In this document: positions 1-11,310 of the stretch, in pieces
Numbering within the stretch: the stretch's first letter is position 1
How the letters are laid out: each line of letters starts with the position of its first letter
Assembly (NCBI GenBank): GCA_003427395.1
Contig: BFEA01000206.1
Location: 866,601 to 908,515, forward strand
From: Chara braunii
Taxonomy: Eukaryota; Streptophyta; Charophyceae; Charales; Characeae
Length of the DNA stretch: 41,915 nucleotides
Reading direction: 5' to 3'
Made by a program: the position numbers and the translations under genes
Notes under the pieces: model-generated
Told to the model about the DNA's origin: nothing
The model's database searches: none
The model's input: the letters and a program-made list of their open reading frames with translations, nothing else

Positions 1-56
<56 letters not shown>

Positions 57-80
57 TCTGTGTGTGTGTGTGTGTGTGTA
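1..80. repeat. Compound microsatellite (TC)n-(GC)n-(TG)n
   Basis: Direct reading shows (TC)n at 1-42, a short CG alternation to about 56, then (TG)n at about 59-79. The alternating purine-pyrimidine part could adopt Z-DNA. It lies at the window edge, so its true length is unknown. Confidence 0.97.
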
Positions 81-212
81 AAGCGTCCTCTACAATTTTG
101 TGTGTGAGTGTGGGTGTGTGCGTGTGTCGTAAACACTACTTTTGACAAAATGTGAATGTTCTCTAGTTATGGTGTCCTCACATTCATGGGAAACTATAGT
201 GATTGGAAACAA

Positions 213-352
213 AAAGGTCGACGGTCGTGTCTTTAATGCAGTCCATGTCAAAAGAAGGACGAGCCTTTAATGCAGTTCATATCCAAAGAAGGTCGTGTCT
301 TTAGTGCAGTCCATGTCCAAGGAAGGTCGTGTGTTTACTACGTTCCATGTCA
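213..352. repeat. Degenerate tandem repeat, about 36-bp unit, four copies
   Basis: The phrase 'ggtcgtgtctttaatgcagt' followed by 'ccatgtccaa' recurs about four times at roughly 36-bp spacing, with point differences between copies. No coding function is evident. Confidence 0.8.
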
Positions 353-2289
353 CAAAATATAAGGTGTCATTGGGACGATGACTACGACATATGTTAAATG
401 AAGAAATATAATAATCGAAAATTGCAAGGGACGATGTAATTTTTTTATTTTTTTTTGCCCTAGGTTTGTGGGCGGTGGGGGCGCTGGGGGGTGGAGGTCG
501 GGTTGATGGGGTGGACGGTTGTCGGGGAGGGTGGGGAGAGTCAAACGAGAGGGGGTTAGTGGGTGCTTGGTGGCTCTTGGGGTTGGGGTTTAAGAGAGGG
601 TTGGAATTCGGCATCGCCGTTGGGGTGCGAAGGGTGAGTCCACGTGGCGCACGAATAAGATTTGAAAAATTGAGAGGCCCGGGAGGCAAGAGGAAAGGCA
701 GACATGCCACTGTCTGTCGTTCTTTTGTTGCAAGACAAATCATCATCATCGCTCATGCCCTGCGTCGTCAAACATATCCCTTCGACGTGCATATAAACGG
801 CGAATGACCCAAGTCATTTGCAAACCAGGGCTTCGGACATTTGTATCGCACACGCAGGATGGCATTGCCTCCACCGAAATTTATCCCTTGCGTCACTGCG
901 CATCCCGTCATCCGCAGGGCCGCCTTCGCATGTATTTCACCATCGGTGTCCTTGAATTTTATCGTCCCGCTTTTACCATCTAGCCTAGGTCGCCATCTTC
1001 GTCAACGAACCCTCACCGGCCTCAGTCATCGAGCCTCTGTCGTCTCGCCTCTACCATCTCGCCTCTGCAGCCTGGCTTCTGTCGTTTTGCCTCCCTCCTC
1101 TCACCTTCGTCGTCTCCATTTTTGTTTCGACCTGCTCTCTTTTGTCTGCATGCAAAATCTTCCCATACACTTTTGTTATGATCACCCCCTTCTCTGGCTT
1201 GCGTCATTCTCTCAATTCTCTCATGTCATACTTTCAAGTTATGATTAGCACAAGTGATCACAAGGCATCACGTATTTTTTATGGCAATGAATTTGTCTGT
1301 CAATCAAGGCACATTCATTGAGGAAAAAACTATGAAAGCAAAAGATTAAAAAAATAAGAGCTTTAAATGTGAGAAAGGAATAACATAAAAATTTAAATAA
1401 AAAGCGATAACAAAAATAAAAAAGACAACTAACAAAATTTAACTAGTAACTGCCTTGGGTACATCACTTGTCGTGTTCCTGCTACAAAAGGGGCTAAAAC
1501 ACAATCTAACTCTAACTTTATTTAACAGTGAGGGCGCAGGTTCGAGTCTTGCATTTCATTCTCAAACTGTTGTGGGATCGCTATCCATAACCTAACTCCT
1601 TACTACAAATTTCATCAGACTTACTTATGTTTTGACTAGTTTTTTTTGCCTGAAATAAAAATCAACTTGACAAATTTATATAACTATTTTAGAATAGATA
1701 TAAAGATCGACTCCCATCAGTAATTATGGAGATCGACTCCCATCAATAATTGAGCTAGTTCTTTTTGCTAAAAAGTGAAGTTCAACTTATCGTATCAATA
1801 TGGGGATTCAAGTTCCACGTCCGCCACTATCAAACACTTGAATCCGGTCGAGCCACTCATACTAATTTTGTCGGAACAAGCAACTAAATCTCTTAATTGC
1901 CCTAGGTTTACAGTTGAGGTATATACTAATTTTAATCAATATCGACCTTCCCATGAACCATCGTACTAATCTCCAAGTCTATACGCGCGTATCGTCATCA
2001 TGCTTAGTACGAAGTGAATCCAACAGACCCCTTGGACTCCACGGTCACATGACCTTTAATAATCTCATGGCCCATATCTTCGTTTGCACGTATTGCCCTT
2101 GGCTTGTAAAACCTGACTTCAACTCAGTCGATCCTTCGGCTTCTCTGGTCGACGGGTCAATAATAATTTAATGCTTTCTATCTGTATTCCTGATACACGT
2201 GCACCATAGGTTTTCTCTTTTAAGGTTCACTTGTCGATCCAACCGGTGTACTGACCAGTCAGCTAAAAACATGCAGGGTGTTTGTTTTG

Positions 2290-2560
2290 ACAATGGGGAA
2301 AATACGATTGAAGGAGATGGGTTAGTGAGAAGAATGAGATGAGCATAACAAGAGCGAGCACGAGAGAGATGGAGAAGAGCACAGGGAAAAAGAACGAAAT
2401 GAGTGAAAAAAAGATGAGTGGGTGCATGAGGAAAAAAAACAAACAAAAAACAAGAAAAACACAATAGAAGGAGAAGAGGAACACGAAGGAGCGTAGAAGG
2501 AGAAAATGAGAGGGAAGCGCATAAAGAGAAAAAACACGCACCTCAAATATAGAGAGTGAG
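2290..2560. repeat. Purine-rich low-complexity tract
   Basis: The plus strand is strongly GA-rich for about 270 bases with few pyrimidines. Open frames on the minus strand are Phe/Leu/Ser-rich by-products of this composition. Confidence 0.75.
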
Positions 2561-2703
2561 GGCAGCATTTGGACGTGCGCCAGTCTCACTTATTGTGCAC
2601 CTCTCAAGTCATTGCACAAAATTGAACTATAATCAAGCATGAATCTTCTTTTCCTGTCGATGTTTCTAAGTCTGTTCTGTTATATATTGATAGTAAGAAT
2701 CAT

Positions 2704-2731
2704 GTGTGTGTGTGTGTGTGTGTGTGTGTGG

Positions 2732-2761
<30 letters not shown>
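2704..2761. repeat. Compound microsatellite (TG)n-(GA)n
   Basis: (TG)n runs from 2704 to about 2729 and passes directly into (GA)n with two interruptions. The same order on the same strand recurs at 22861-22919 and 40710-40836. Confidence 0.95.
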
Positions 2762-2762
<1 letters not shown>

Positions 2763-3369
2763 GCTTATCTGGTGAGAGTGGGCGATGTCATGAAAATCGA
2801 TAGCCACGGTGGAGCGACGCATGTGGTATTGTTGGAAGGTCGGTTTGTCCAAGTTTGTTCGAGGCGGCCGTCTTTGTGCTCTTTTTTTTTTTTTTTTTTT
2901 TTTACGTCATTACTTATTTGATTTGAACATAGCCGCGGCCAATTGCACCTTACCGCTGACCATGATTACTACTAAATACATATGAGTTAGAGTGAGTGGT
3001 TAAAGGAGAAGTAGAAGAGAATGAAATGAATAAAGAGGAGGATACGGGGTCTGCTGCGAAACCTGGAGGGTGAGCCTGGATGAAGCGAGTTATGGCACTG
3101 ATCTTAGTGATGGTGATAACAATCAACATTGTTGATCGTGAGCCAGCAATACTTGTGCCTGAATACATGTACGTGCACGTTGGCTTAGGGGTTAATCTGT
3201 TAGATGTGACACTGGAAAAGAATAGGTTTGCTTGTAAAAAGCGGTTGGGCTGAACCAGACATTTTGGTTCGGTCAAATGACAAGTACATCTGAAAAAGCA
3301 GATTGAGCCTCTCCTAAAAATGTGAAGGTCATAAATCTCAATAAAATGAATCGGAGGTTCATGACGTCC

Positions 3370-3410
3370 TTTTTTTTTTTTTTTTTTTTTTAAGGAAAAG
3401 TAGCTTTATT
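3370..3410 (-). other. Poly(A) tail and AATAAA signal of LINE-A
   Basis: Twenty-two T on the plus strand (3370-3391) read as poly(A) on the element strand. TTTATT at 3405-3410 is AATAAA on the minus strand, about 13 bases before the tail. This fixes the 3' end and orientation of LINE-A and shows mRNA-derived integration. Confidence 0.85.
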
Positions 3411-3496
3411 TCCAAAATGAAAGGGGAGGCCGAGAAAACCTCGACATATCATCCCGGAGGAAAAACTGGGGCCACTACCCAGCGTACATTTGTGCT

Positions 3497-3971
3497 CACA
3501 AACGGTTATCGGGTAGCTGAAAATTTAGGAATGAAAATTATGAAGTGAGAGTTTTGGGCAATCTGAAAATCCTGAATGGTCCTGAAGTGGTGAAAGGTCC
3601 GAAGACCCTGAAAACCACCTGTTTAGGCAGGCTGCATCCTGAAGTGGTGAAGGGTATCTTGAAGTGGTCAAGTGAGAGTTTTTGGCAGTCTGAAAATCCC
3701 GAATGGTCCTGAAGTGGTGAAAGGTCCGAAGACCATGAAAACCACCCTTCACCACTTGAGGATGCAGCCTGCCTAAACGGGTGGTTTTCAGGGTCTTCGG
3801 ACCTTTCACCACTTCATGACCATTCAGGTCTGAAAAAAGACCTGAATGGTCCTGAAGTGGTGAAAGGTCCGAAGACCCTGAAAACCACCCGTTTAGGCAG
3901 GCTGCATCCTCAAGTGGTGAAGGGTGTTATGAAGTAGTGATGAAAAATACGACTGTAGTTAACCTTCTCTC
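3497..3971. mobile_element. Foldback MITE copy 1 (475 bp) with 8-bp target duplication
   Basis: The element is flanked by tttgtgct at 3489-3496 and 3972-3979, an 8-bp target duplication. Its ends are imperfectly inverted: cacaaacggttatc on the left, and gagagaaggttaac as the reverse complement of the right end. Inside, a roughly 92-bp unit occurs as direct and inverted copies. The last two form a near-perfect palindrome, arms 3744-3828 and 3841-3925 (85 bp, one mismatch by eye) around a 12-bp spacer. It has no coding capacity. An 8-bp duplication fits hAT-like mobilisation, though MULE-type (9 bp) cannot be excluded. It is nested in LINE-A. Confidence 0.85.
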
Positions 3972-4123
3972 TTTGTGCTGGAAACCGGGTCCAGCGTCCC
4001 ATAAAGTACCTTTCCTTAAAAATTACTCAACTCGATTAATAAGGTGAAAAACAATAAAGTAGAAACAGCAGGAAGGAAAACTTTTACTTTTACTACAAAA
4101 GTTATGAAGAGTTTGAACTGCAA

Positions 4124-6149
4124 CTAACCAAGCCTCAAGGAGCATGATCTCATTCTTGTATTTTCGAACCCGAGAGCCATTTCGCCAGTTGCATCTTGCC
4201 TTCTGTTGCTGATTGTGCCTTTCACCCTTGAAAAAGAGCTCGTTCTGGCGTCGTCAGATTCCTTCAAGGATAATGCATCTACATGTGTGGGCCATGTATT
4301 TGGGTCCTTGAGTGAGAGGGTCAGGTTCTTCGAGCTTTCCGTATAAAATGAAAGTGTCTGACCATTCTTCCGGTGGGAGGCCCAGGACTTTCCACCTCCA
4401 TTTCCACCATCCCCAGACCACCTTTGAGTCTGGGCAAAACCTCCAAAGGTGGGGGGCGTTTTCCCATGCCCAGTTACACCTGGTACATGATTCCTCAATC
4501 TACATCCCTTTCGCTTTCAGTTAGACTACAGTGACTGTGATCTGGAAGGATTGTAGCCACATTATAAATGCAGCTTCTGTGAAGGTAACTTTTTTAGCGT
4601 CTTCCAGTGTGTCAGTAAATCCAAATCGTCAATCGTAGACTGTTGCACTGATGCTAACCTTTTTCGTGCAGAAAAAAAACACAATCGGTTATCGGGTAGC
4701 TGAAAATTCAGGAATGAAAATTCTGAAGTGAGAGTCTTGGGCAGTCTGAAAATCATGAATGGTCCTGAAGTGGTGAAAGGTCCGAAGACCCTGAAAACCA
4801 CTTGTTTAGGAAGGCTGCATCCTGAAGTGGTGAAGGGTGTCCTGAAGTGGTTAAGTGAGAGTTTTTGGCAGTCTAAAATCCTAAATGATCCTAAAGTGGT
4901 GAAAGGTCCCAAGACCATGAAAACCACTCTTTACCACTTGAGGATGCAGCCTGCTTGAATATGTGGTTTTCAGGGTCTTCAGAGTTTTCACCACTTCACG
5001 ACCATTCAGGATTTTCAGACCTGAATGGTCCTGAAGTGGTGAAAGGTCCGAAGACCCTGAAAATCACCTGTTTAGGCAGGCTGCATCCTGAAGTGGTGAA
5101 GGGTGCCCTGAAGTGGTGATGAAAAATACGACTGTTGTTAACCTTCTCTCGAAAAAAATTGTTTTTTTCTTTTTCCTGTCTCTTTGGCATCTGACTCCAC
5201 AGCACGGTTTGTATTCATACAGGGGAGTGGGGCCTTCCTGGCGTTTGGCCCTGATCACTTGATCTGGGGACCGGGCGTTCCAACCATGAAATAGCGGTTC
5301 GATCTCGATCTCCTTTACTTTCATAGGGAGGAGTGAGCAAGTCTTTGATATATCCTTTATTTGTTCGATGACTCTGACTTTTTCAAATTCCATAATCGTG
5401 GGTATCAGAGTTTTCTGCGAGTATTTCAATGTAGTGATATTATTATTACTTCTCATGGCGTGCCAAACCTGCGCCTTTGTGTCTGGTTTGAGATCCGAGC
5501 TCAGGATCTTCTAGAAGGTATCGTGGTTATCTGGGTCCTTTAGCCAAGACCCTGGGGCGAACTTTGCATCCTGATTGAGAGTCGAGGCCCAGTGGGGAGA
5601 GATCCCTTCTTTTAGTTTCTTAAAGTTCATAGCCATATTTTGTACCCTCGGGAGTTTGACCCTCAACTGTTCCTCGGATATCCAGGTGTTGGTTAGGGGG
5701 GCCAAGATATACTTGATTTGGATTACCCCTTTACCAATCCATGTCCTGCCAAAGGACCCAGGGCTGCTATCAACCTTCAGGGGACCCTCTCCAGGGCGGT
5801 CGATCCAAACATTTTCAAACAGGATTTAGTTGAGAATTTGGGTTTTGGACACCGGTTCAGCTAAAGAGATAGGCCTGTTTTTGTTCCATGTTGATAGGAT
5901 GGATCTCCATATTCTTGACTTTGGTTGTCTGTTGCAATAAAATTTTATGTCAGTGAAAAAACACAGTCAAACGTGAGATGGAACATATAGTTCTCATTCT
6001 TCCATGAGGATAAACTCAGCGAAGGCAATTCAGGATTTACCACATTTGTCAAACATTGTCTGTATAGGCTATTTCATTAGCAGGGCCAGGTTTTGTTGGG
6101 CGGGATCCAGGATACCCAGGCCTCCATCTCTTGGAAAACATATTGTTTC
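4124..6149 (-). pseudogene. LINE-A ORF2 C-terminal region with zf-RVT-like zinc knuckle (broken)
   Basis: Minus-strand fragments continue ORF2 beyond the reverse transcriptase. One frame near 4490-4390 reads CTRCNWAWENAPHLWRFC followed by PDSKVVWGWW, the C-x2-C-x8-H-x4-C pattern and Trp-rich follow-on of the zf-RVT domain that closes many plant LINE ORF2 proteins. LINE-B has the matching block at about 20580-20670. The frame is broken by several shifts and stops and interrupted by the foldback element at 4680-5150; the reading resumes on both sides, which shows that the element inserted later. Fragments at 5705-5511 and 5456-5160 belong to the poorly conserved linker between reverse transcriptase and knuckle. 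Confidence 0.75.
4680..5150. mobile_element. Foldback MITE copy 2 (471 bp) with target duplication
   Basis: This is a second member of the family at 3497-3971, in the same orientation. It begins cacaatcggttatc and ends ttaaccttctctc. The flanks are gaaaaaaa at 4671-4678 (with one extra A) and 5151-5158, a different target duplication from copy 1, so this was an independent insertion. The internal palindrome has arms at about 4928-5010 and 5021-5102 and is more diverged than in copy 1. It is non-coding. Confidence 0.83.
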
Positions 6150-7490
6150 TCATGCTACCTTGCTTAGGTAGCCTTGAGGATCGGAGTTCGATGGCTTCCA
6201 TATATATATGGCTGGCACGTACTTAATTTTACGATATGCTTTCTCTCCTAGGAGGTGGACCGATAGGGGAAACCAGAGGATGGAGAACGCTGCAATAAAC
6301 GTTATAAGGGCTCTGCCGAAGAGGGATAGCTTGAAATTCCTAGTGCAGCCCATGATACGGGATGTTACTTTTTTCACTAGTAGAGCATCTTGTACCTTTG
6401 CGCAGTCTGAAATGGAAACTTGAACACCTAGGAATCGGTCCACCGAATTGGCGAAAATCTGTTTCAGTCCCCAGTCCACTCAGATTTCAAACGGGTCCAG
6501 AAGGAGGTAGGTTGATTTTTCCCAGTTTATGGAGGCTTCAGATAACTTACAGTAGTCATCCAATAGAGTTTTGAGGGCGGAAAAAGACTGAGATATGTTT
6601 GAACATACAATAGTTAATTCCTCCTCTAGGGTTTCCCCCTTCCACTAAATAGAGTGGAGGATACGTAAACCTACAATTCTGTCATTGGTCCTTATGTTAT
6701 GAATCAGAACTTTCAGTTGTAGGACGAATAGCAATGGGGCTATGGGGTATCCCTGTCTTAGCGATCTGGTAAGGGGAAATTATGGTGAAAGTCTACCGTT
6801 GACGATAACTACTGATGACGCTTCGGTATACATGACCCTAATCCAAGAACAAAAACCACTTCTAAAGCCCATTTTCCGTAGAGTGGTGACAACGAAAGGC
6901 CAACCCACCTTATCGTATGCCTTTTCCATATCAAGGAGGAGGATGACCATGTTCAGTTTCTTTGAGTCTAGGATTTCGAGGGCTTGGATTGTGGCGAGGA
7001 TATTGTCAAATATGGAGCGACCTTTCACGAAGGCACCTTGCTCCAAACCCACCAATCCAGGAGAAGGTCAACTAGCCTCAAAGCTAAGGCTTTAGCTAAT
7101 ATTTTGTATGCCACGTTCAGAACAGAGATAGGCCTGTAGTTTCTTACCTCCCTTTTATCTCCCTTCTTGTAAAGAAGGGATATCATTCCCTTCATTTAAC
7201 CCTTGGGGAGGGAACATGATATGAGGGTCCCCTTTAATATTTGGCAAAGGAAGGGGGCAAAGTCCTCCCAACCACACATGAAAGCACTTACCTTTCGCCA
7301 TTTCCTTCGCGGCCGCCAGGAGTTTTTGAGCGGAGAAGGGTGACTCTAGCATTTCTTTGTCGGAAGGGGAAATTACCGCTGAAAGGTTATCCCAAAAATG
7401 GGACCCTAACGTGAGATCCGAGTCCACTGTGTCTATGGGTCTTCTAGTGGGAACAATATCTTTAAAATATGTCATTGCATAGTTACACAT
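6150..7490 (-). pseudogene. LINE-A reverse transcriptase (broken, active site altered)
   Basis: The minus strand carries recognisable reverse transcriptase blocks in order. A pre-RT part sits at 7490-7155 (SPSDKEMLES...), then RNYRPISVLNVAYKIL in another frame near 7150. Next comes GAFVKGRSIFDN with the first catalytic Asp in LLLDMEKAYDKVGW (7055-6780), then RSLRQGYPIAPLLFVLQL (near 6740) and FLGVQVSI (6479-6150). Frameshifts occur near 7200, 7080 and 6780, and an in-frame stop near 6646. At 6618-6629 the codons that align with the FADD catalytic box of LINE-B read LEEE. Both catalytic Asp are therefore replaced by Glu and the enzyme should be inactive even without the frameshifts. Confidence 0.85.
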
Positions 7491-7516
7491 TTCTTCGGTG
7501 TTGTTCGCAACTGGAG

Positions 7517-8649
7517 CTAGGGCGTTAAAGGGGTGGGAGAATTATCTTTCATCTTTAGCCATTGTAACCAATTTTCTTGTTTCTTGACTTCAATGTTCTC
7601 CAAGGTAGCTAAGTTTGTTGTTCTCTTGTTGGACCAGTAGTGGTCTGAGAGAGGGTCTTTACCCATGTTTGATTGTGCTTCAACAATGGCTTTTCGGGCC
7701 CGAGTTTCCTCCCAAGATCTATTAGCTGCCTTCATTCTGGAGAAAGTTCTCAGGGTCGTTGTGATAACTCCCAGGCCTGTTTCCGCCCACGAGTGTTCGT
7801 CTGGTAATAGATCTTTTGCTTTCATCCAGCAAGTCATCTGATCCTTCACCCATGTTGGTATACCCGGGTCCTTGAGTATTCTTGTGTTGAGACGGAACGG
7901 TAGACGGACTTTATCAAATTGTTTTTTGGCTAGGATGTCCAAGCACACCGGGTAGTCATCAGACAGGGATTCATCGAGGACGTCGCACCATATGCTTCGG
8001 TCCCATGTCACCCCCCTTGCTCGTATGAAATCCAGTCTCCTGGTCGGCGGAAGGATTGTAGGGGAAGGCTTGGGGTCATGCCACGTGTGACCCGGAGTGT
8101 CCGGGTTCAATATCCGGAACACATCTGTCATGCTTTGGGCTTCCATAAAGTTTGACAGCATGATTGAATCCGCTCTGACCGTTGTTGGGGAGGGGGAGTC
8201 TAGCCCTGGGTTTAGGGTTGTATTCCAGTCTCCTGCTATGATGAGGTTTTCCATATCTGGGACGCAGGCTGGGAGTGTGGAAAAAAAGTTAATTATGTTC
8301 TTGTATTCTACCGGAGCATAAACAAACATAATCGCCCATTCCTCTTCTGCAGTAGCGAGTTTAACCTAAACCCACCTACCCCCCGGGTCGCTGTATGAAT
8401 CCACTGTCTCTGTTTCGAGGTCCTTGTGTAGGAGGGTTGTTGTCCCCCCTTTTGATCCGTCTGCAGGAGCCCAATATTGGGGTCATGTCCACCAGTTACA
8501 CATGTTTGAGATTTTTTTACACTCAACTTGGTCACTTTAATGCATAGAATGTGGACGTTTTCTTTGTGTGTCCATGATAAAAGTGTTGATTTTTTATGAC
8601 GGTCGGATGTGTCACCCCACCCTCTGAGATTCCAACTGGCAATCCTCAT
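7517..8649 (-). pseudogene. LINE-A ORF2 APE-type endonuclease domain (broken)
   Basis: ORF2 starts with MRIASWNLRGWGD (ATG at 8649), the usual opening of a LINE endonuclease/exonuclease/phosphatase domain. Downstream the AGDWNTTLNP block (GDxN motif) is present, followed by a DESLSDDYPVCLDI block. Compared with LINE-B and with the family, the QE-containing motif CIQESKL is CIKVTKL here (Glu lost), and the catalytic SDH is SDD (His lost). A frameshift separates the first block (frame of 8745-8308) from the rest (8329-7517). The domain would normally nick target DNA to prime reverse transcription; this copy cannot be expected to. Confidence 0.87.
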
Positions 8650-8667
8650 CCTATTCGGTCGGACCAT

Positions 8668-10282
8668 CAGTGTGGTCGTTGCCGCTAGGAGATTGGATGC
8701 GGGTTGGCTCATCTGAGTGTAGGTCGGGACTATATTTCTGGACATTTTGAAACTTATGGAGCTTTGAGCAAAGATTATCAGATTCCAGGAACTCTTTGCA
8801 TTCGGTGTATATCAACCATTCAGCTAAACTGTTAGCAGAAATGTTTGGTGTGATGAGTATCTTCTCCAACTTTTATGAGGAGGGTGATAGGAAGGGGGAC
8901 AGTTTCATCCAAGTAAACCTTCCCTTATTATGTGTTCCTTCCACCCTTCCTAAAGAAATCAGTTGCAGAAAAGTTAAGTGAATGAGGGTGGCTCCATCTG
9001 CGTCTGAATACCCCTTCTGACGACCGACTCCCATAGGAGGTAGACCTGCAATTGTTCCCAAGCCTTTCAAAAACTGTGTTTGTATCATAGCTATGACTTG
9101 TGACTCCAACGGCTGGGTTGTCACCATGCAGGAAGGGACGGACTGAGAACCATTTTCGTTGCACCTCAAAAGAATTCCCACCTCATTTTGAAAGTTGACA
9201 CATATTAATAGAACAAGAATTTGGGACCTTTTCTTATTTCAGCGGGACAATGTTTTGATTGGTCCCACAAAACGCAGCGCAATTTTATCAAATTTCTACG
9301 AGATAAGTTTTTTCCTCTTTTCCGAGGAGGTGGATATGTCCTCTCCCTCCAACGGATGAGTCCCCCTTTGAGGGATAGCTGACATGTCATTAGCTTTGAG
9401 TTTCTTGTACGGGAGGCCAACTGACATAGGTTGGTTAGTGATGCTCGGCTTTGGCCGATCTGCTGGTTTCTTGGGGCTTGATTTAGTTCCTCTTTCTTTC
9501 TTTTTCGTCGTCTTATCTCCCATTGTTGTGGATGCCTTGAATTTCAAGTTGGAATCTGATAATCTTTGCTCAAAGCTCCATAAGTTTCAAAATGGGGGCT
9601 GGTTCTGCTTTAGCCATCTCTAGATTCTCTGTTAGTTGGTCACCTTCGTTTCCCTTCGGCTGGACAGGGGAGGGGAGCAAAGGTTCTGCTGAGATGGCTG
9701 GGGTGAAACCCATGTGGGTGTCCTTTATTTTAGTTTTTAAAATTTTAAAAATTTATGTCGGGATCGGATATAGGTTTGGGACTGGGATGGTGATGGGTGC
9801 AGGCTACTGGGAGTTGGAGGAGGAGATATCCATGTCTTGGGACCCTTGGTTGGCTTAGACCAACTCTTCAGTCTCTTTTCTCCCCTGTTTCCTCTTCTTT
9901 TCCCTTCTGACCATTCTCCCCTTCATTGTTTTCCTCCTCCTCTGCCCACTCCTTGGTTTTCGTGGAGTCGTCAGAGGATGAAGAAATCTCTTTGGTGCAA
10001 GGGGTAATTTCTTGTGTCCTTGCTCTCAAGGACAGTGGTCCTTTGCTCTTCTCCCACTTGTTTTTTCCTATCTTCAATTTGACCCCTGATTCGACCCGAT
10101 ACGCATTTGCCTGAGCTTATTGCCCTTTTTCCTGTTCTTGCGAAGGTCGATTAGATTATCCTCATCCCCTGATTTTTCTTCCTCGAAGATATCTTTAGGT
10201 GGGTTGTCTTTTTGGATCCTTCCCCTGTGGTTTTCCTTTACAGGAGGGGGGGGGGGACCTTCTTCATATGTTCCTTGTCTTT
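8668..10282 (-). pseudogene. LINE-A ORF1 C-terminal low-complexity region and ORF1-ORF2 junction
   Basis: Minus-strand frames here are Lys/Glu/Ser/Pro-rich without globular motifs: an acidic stretch at 10077-9868, a Lys/Pro/Thr stretch at 9547-9296, and Gln/Gly/Ser-rich frames at 9181-8873. This suits the disordered tail of ORF1 before ORF2 at 8649. LINE-B has a similar Pro/Gln/His-rich region in the same place. Frames are discontinuous. A perfect 45-bp inverted repeat (8743-8787 and 9550-9594) lies inside and is not explained by the coding content. Confidence 0.55.
8743..9594. repeat. Perfect 45-bp inverted repeat pair within LINE-A
   Basis: Positions 8743-8787 are the exact reverse complement of 9550-9594 by direct reading. 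The arms enclose 762 bp. The flanks show no clear target duplication, so it may be an inverted copy made during repair or template switching rather than a transposon. Confidence 0.9.
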
Positions 10283-11196
10283 CTAGTTTGCATGGTTGTT
10301 GTTTTTTCTCTGTTCCTTGTTGGGTTTCTCATTTGCGACCACATCCTTGAAAGATAACTTACGGGTAACCGTTATGGCATTGATAAGGCAACACTCATCC
10401 TCCTCTGAGTGGAAATACCTACGACACTTTTTGCACCAGGCCGAGTCCGTGCATGCTATGTTGAGATCTACCCACCCGTCCTCTTTCAAGTTTATGATGA
10501 GATGTTGCTTACACCATACTCGTGTTGTGATTTCCATGTCAAATCTGATATTCCACAGATCCGGTGAAATTGGGTCGACAAAGGCATCGTGAGTTTTCAT
10601 AATTTTCCCAAATGTCTTTTGAATAACTCCTTTCAAATGGGTTAGGATGGACACAGGCACTTGAATAGCTTTCACCCAGAAGTAGCGAAGCTTTCGGGCT
10701 TCATTCCATTCAAACAACTCATTTTTGTTCATCCATGGTCTGAAACGGGTGGAATATTTTTTTTCATCCAACTGGATGTCGTCAGTCTCTTTTCTGATCA
10801 TCCAAGTGGCTATCTTACTGGAGCTGGCAATGTACGTAATTAAGTTTTTGTCGTCGCATTGAAATACCCTCTTTTTGGCCCAATGTTCAACTCTGTTGAG
10901 TGAGCGCAACCATCTTCGTAAATCCGAATCATACTGTTTTTTACTGAAGCAGGAAGAGAGGTGGCATCGTTCTAAAAAACGACTGAGACTGCATGCTCAG
11001 CCAACCACTTTGCCTGTATACCATAAAATTCATTGTTTACAACTATTCGAACTAAGTCATTTCCTGTATCAGCGATGGTCGGTGCAAATTCCTCTGGTAA
11101 TATGCCCTTAGCGTAACAATCTTCAATGATTCCCCTGATCATCTGCATTTCGGCATCTGAGAACGAAACTGTACCTCGGGGGGAGGAAAATTCCAT
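10283..11196 (-). pseudogene. LINE-A ORF1, RNA-binding gag-like protein with CCHC-type knuckle (broken)
   Basis: Two minus-strand frames, 11196-10972 and 10909-10283, form one ORF1 split by a frameshift near 10950. The N-terminal part begins MEFSSPRGTVSFSDAEMQ. The second holds a conserved core (WMIRKE..., FWVKAIQVPVSIL, IRFDMEITTRVWC) that aligns with LINE-B ORF1 by eye and resembles the DUF4283-like N-terminal domain of plant LINE ORF1 proteins. A knuckle CKKCRRYFHSEEDEC follows at about 10433-10389, with spacing C-x2-C-x4-H-x5-C, one residue longer than canonical. ORF1 proteins bind LINE RNA. The domain name is recalled from family knowledge and was not searched. Confidence 0.75.
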
Positions 11197-11310
11197 ATTG
11201 GCTGTTTATTACCGCATGTGAGGATTTGGCCTCTGTACCTGTCAGGTGGGGCCGAACGAGAGTCGTCGTGTGTGAGAGGAATATGGAATTATCCTTTCTT
11301 AGTAGGGAAG

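Larger units (their letters stand above)
81..3369. other. Gene-free repeat-rich flank
   Basis: I see no convincing gene here. Open frames are short, overlap on both strands and match no family I recognise. The stretch holds degenerate 36-bp repeats at 213-352, an AT-rich part at 1250-1760 with a doubled phrase gatcgactcccatca near 1708 and 1733, a purine-rich plus strand at 2290-2560, a compound microsatellite at 2704-2761 and poly(T) at 2882-2903. A B-box-like string ggttcgagtct lies near 1540, without a tRNA fold that I can support. Confidence 0.7.
3370..11250 (-). mobile_element. LINE-A, decayed L1-like non-LTR retrotransposon
   Basis: Minus-strand fragments appear in the order expected of a plant L1-like LINE: ORF1 with a zinc knuckle (11196-10283), ORF1 tail (10282-8668), ORF2 endonuclease (8649-7517), reverse transcriptase (about 7490-6150), C-terminal zinc knuckle (near 4490-4390), then AATAAA and poly(A) at 3410-3370. 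All coding parts are split by frameshifts or stops, and catalytic residues are changed, so it cannot move autonomously. Two foldback elements (3497-3971, 4680-5150) are nested in its 3' third. The 5' boundary is not defined; the tandem units at 11311-12299 may belong to it. I found no confident target-site duplication. Confidence 0.88.

Noticed and set aside
1500-1600. tRNA-like B box ggttcgagtct near 1540
   Set aside because: No matching A box at the right spacing and no acceptor or anticodon stems could be found by eye.
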